Source: a virus
Reading direction: 5' to 3' (one strand)
Virus record (IMG/VR): IMGVR_UViG_3300028114_000020
Span: 1 to 49,039 of that record
DNA: 49,039 bases
The number at the start of each line of letters is the position of its first letter. Position 1 is the stretch's first letter. Shown here piece after piece: positions 47,594 through 49,039 of this stretch. The position numbers and the translations under genes are program-made. The notes below the pieces were generated by a model that was not told the DNA's origin, ran no database searches, and saw only the letters and a list, made by a program, of their open reading frames with translations.

Positions 47594-47613
47594 ACTTCCC
47601 TTTTTTCAAAGGG
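47594..47613 (-). promoter_or_regulatory. Hairpin hiding the ribosome site of the lysozyme-like gene
   Basis: CCCTTT-GAAA-AAAGGG (47598-47613) on minus, with a GNRA loop; the 3' arm holds the AAGGGA in front of the GTG. It would block translation of transcripts starting upstream. Confidence 0.55.
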
Positions 47614-47678
47614 CAATCTCCTGGGCTCTAATTTTCACATCAAAATCTCATGATGTAACCGCTGTAAGGCGATGTTTC

Positions 47679-47707
47679 ATTATAAGTGATTATTTATCTT
47701 TTGTCAA
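47679..47707 (-). promoter_or_regulatory. Perfect consensus sigma-70 promoter for the lysozyme-like gene
   Basis: TTGACA (47702-47707), a 17-base spacer and TATAAT (47679-47684), both consensus. GATAAATA occurs within the spacer, a possible late element. Confidence 0.9.
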
Positions 47708-47717
47708 GACTTCTATG

Positions 47718-47912
47718 TCAACCTTCTGGTTCATTTTCAATAATCCAATTTTTTAAATTGGTAATATATTCTCTAAGAAGATTTGATTGAGATAAATGAA
47801 AAGAATTTTTAGTTTCTAAATACAATTTAGTGTGCAAATCTATTGCATCTAAGCATTTTTTTATAACAGGGTTCCATGGTTCTCTAAAGGGAGTATTCCA
47901 TTCGCGTAACAT
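47718..47912 (-). CDS. Small conserved cyanophage protein
   Basis: 64 residues, mainly helical: MLREWNTPFREPWNPVIKKC, then LDAIDLHTKLYLETK and a Leu-rich end. No known domain. It lies between the broken C39 fragment and the lysozyme promoter. Confidence 0.7.
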   Translation of the reverse strand: MLREWNTPFREPWNPVIKKCLDAIDLHTKLYLETKNSFHLSQSNLLREYITNLKNWIIENEPEG

Positions 47913-47928
47913 TTTACTGTTTTAAACT

Positions 47929-48350
47929 TTATTTAAAAATTCTTCCCCAACCAGTCTTATCCTTACCATTCTCTAACCATCTATAAGTTAAGTCAGACTT
48001 CTTATATACAGCACCTTTGCCATTATAAACATCACCCGTATAACCATCATTGAGTGACCCATAAGGATCATTTACAACATAGTCACCACTCTGTGTCTTA
48101 CCAATCACTACAACCATGTGGCCGCCCGTAGGATTAGATAAAGAACCACGATGTAGAATGCCAATCACTACTGGTCTTTGATTTGCTATTTCACGATCAA
48201 GATCAGCAAAAGAAAGATTGTAACTAAAGTGTGATTTAACCCCATATGAATTCAACACATTAGTTTGAACCGAATGGTCAGTTGTATCACCGATGGCAAA
48301 TACTTTTCTAATATAGGCATCATCTCCTTGTGCTCCTTTAAGAATTCCAG
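47929..48350 (-). pseudogene. C39-like peptidase fragment lacking the catalytic Cys region
   Basis: The frame from about 48350 reads GILKGAQGDDAYIRKVFAI, then GVKSHFSYNLSFADLDREI, RPVVIGILHRG, the His in GGHMVVVIGK and Asp in VNDPYGSLND, and ends GWGRIF. This is a C39_2-type peptidase domain, but the segment with the catalytic Cys is absent. Upstream codons to 48429 are in another frame of the lysozyme and are not homologous. It joins GH24 directly by an apparent deletion. Confidence 0.75.
48010..48136 (-). repeat. 127-bp repeat, internal copy (C39 domain)
   Basis: Identical to 48913-49039 over exactly 127 bases, covering the GGH and NDPYG motifs of the peptidase. Confidence 0.92.
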
Positions 48351-48841
48351 AGTTTTCCCTCTGCCTTTCTTCTACGTGCCAGACCTGCTTCTGCATTTGA
48401 ACCAGGATTACGATAAAGATAAAGAGCATCAGGAACTTTATCCCATTCTTTATTTTTTAATCTCGCAGTGATTGAACTAAAATTTCCAGATCCATAAAAA
48501 CCAGCTCCAAGATTGTAAGCAAAACTAAGAAGAGCACCACGTTTTCCATCTGTCATCTCACTCCAATAAGGTATTTTTGAAAGTGTAGGAAGAAACTCAT
48601 TTTTAATTTGATTTATCAAAAGATCATCAGCAACTTTTTGTGATATCTTTTGACCCAGTTTAAATGGTTTTCCATTCAAATCTCTAGTGCTTCCCCAACC
48701 AATAGTAATCGGAAGATGTCCAGACAGAGGATCTGGATATGCCTGCAAATGACAACCTTCAAACTCTTTAATAAGATCTACTCCTTTTGCAGGTACATCA
48801 TACTTGCTTCCAGAAGGAGTAGAGTTTTCTACTTTTTTACA
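48338..48841 (-). pseudogene. GH24 (T4-type) lysozyme domain without its own start
   Basis: The frame gives GVDLIKEFEGCHLQAYPDP, ITIGWGSTRDLNGKPF, FLPTLSKIPYWSEMTDGKRGALLSFAYNLG and EAGLARRRKAEGKLWNS. The GH24 catalytic Glu (EFEG), Asp (YPDP) and Thr (ITIGWG) are present. No ATG or GTG precedes the catalytic Glu in this frame; the only in-frame alternative (TTG, 48748) falls after it. It could only be made as a fusion if the C39 frame slips -1 at the A AAA AAG site, unless a base was lost from the A run. Confidence 0.7.
48819..48838 (-). promoter_or_regulatory. Candidate -1 frameshift site A AAA AAG with hairpin
   Basis: Zero frame GTA AAA AAG TAG at the end of the peptidase. A -1 slip on A AAA AAG (48832-48838) gives GTA GAA AAC, the GH24 frame. 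The hairpin GTAGA-AAAC-TCTAC (48819-48832) begins right behind the heptamer. The two frames are both open for only about 15 bases around this site. Confidence 0.4.
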
Positions 48842-49039
48842 TCAAAGATTCTGCCCCATCCGTCATTACCATTAGGACACCAGCGAGCAGATAGATCTGA
48901 TTTCTTATAGATAGCACCTTTGCCATTATAAACATCACCCGTATAACCATCATTGAGTGACCCATAAGGATCATTTACAACATAGTCACCACTCTGTGTC
49001 TTACCAATCACTACAACCATGTGGCCGCCCGTAGGATTA
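48829..49039 (-). CDS. C39-like peptidase C-terminus (partial, runs off the window)
   Basis: The visible 69 codons give the GGHMVVVIGK and VNDPYGSLND motifs and end GWGRIFDVKK-stop. The catalytic Cys would lie beyond the window edge. The last 127 bases are identical to the internal copy. At its end lies an A AAA AAG heptamer and a hairpin, then the GH24 frame. Likely the upstream half of a peptidase-lysozyme endolysin unit. Confidence 0.75.
   Translation of the reverse strand, partial: NPTGGHMVVVIGKTQSGDYVVNDPYGSLNDGYTGDVYNGKGAIYKKSDLSARWCPNGNDGWGRIFDVKK
48913..49039 (-). repeat. 127-bp repeat, terminal copy
   Basis: Identical to 48010-48136 over 127 bases and ending exactly at the window edge. 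Confidence 0.92.

Noticed and set aside
1-49039. Integrase, transposase or lysogeny genes
   Set aside because: None found; apart from HNH-type elements there is no mobile-element gene, as expected for a lytic T4-like phage.

Overview
The window is a segment of a T4-like cyanophage (a myovirus of marine Synechococcus or Prochlorococcus). The evidence is psbA and psbD (photosystem II D1 and D2), T4 core genes (gp4, gp26, gp48, gp53, gp32, gp59, gp33), PhoH, ThyX, cyanobacterial/cyanophage small-gene families (DUF1825, a DUF4278-like protein), T4-type late promoters (TATAAATA/CTAAATA) and phage tRNAs. The host genus cannot be fixed from this sequence. Almost all genes are on the minus strand; only the gp4-gp48-gp53 block is on plus.

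Layout, left to right. 1-7646: tail and baseplate genes: a partial repeat-bearing structural protein, a probable tape-measure/lysozyme protein, a small chaperone-like gene, gp26, a tail-tube-fold protein, then gp4, an unknown, gp48 and gp53. 7723-16601: replication and late-transcription genes (gp32, DUF1825, gp59, gp33, a PD-(D/E)XK exonuclease, PhoH, ThyX). Two paralogous radical SAM genes and two NodU/CmcH-type carbamoyltransferases, one lacking its C-terminal domain, are interleaved with them. 16602-22162: small genes, a third radical SAM gene, glutaredoxin, and two paralogs that share a copied promoter and N-terminus. 22163-25312: psbD, a small gene, an endonuclease VII-type homing endonuclease, then psbA, each with clear promoters or terminators. 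25326-42437: an unbroken 19-gene co-directional run of overlapping genes for sugar-nucleotide synthesis and glycan assembly (dTDP-glucose 4,6-dehydratase, GDP-mannose 3,5-epimerase-like, RfbH/ColD-type PLP dehydratase, about a dozen glycosyltransferases, two FkbM methyltransferases, a 2OG oxygenase). 42594-49039: small genes, five or six tRNAs, a host-type SLH porin, and lysis-like genes ending in a rearranged GH24 lysozyme/C39 peptidase locus.

How it works together. Strong sigma-70 promoters, several with 17-bp spacers and near-perfect hexamers, serve gp32, psbA, the ThyX operon, tRNA-Leu and the lysozyme-like gene using host RNA polymerase. T4-type late motifs lie before structural and small genes. 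gp33 would support late transcription, gp32/gp59 replication, and PsbA/PsbD photosynthesis during infection. The glycan island probably modifies the virion or the host surface.

Main points for a second look: (1) a canonical -1 slippery heptamer at the end of gp26 that would fuse it to the next small gene, directly upstream of a tape-measure-like gene; (2) an A AAA AAG heptamer at the stop of a C39 peptidase reading frame leading into a GH24 lysozyme frame that has no proper start; (3) the radical SAM/carbamoyltransferase set; (4) the glycan island; (5) gene remnants and duplications. Both window edges carry exact 127-nt repeats, which looks like a k=127 assembly-graph boundary, so edge features should be read with care.
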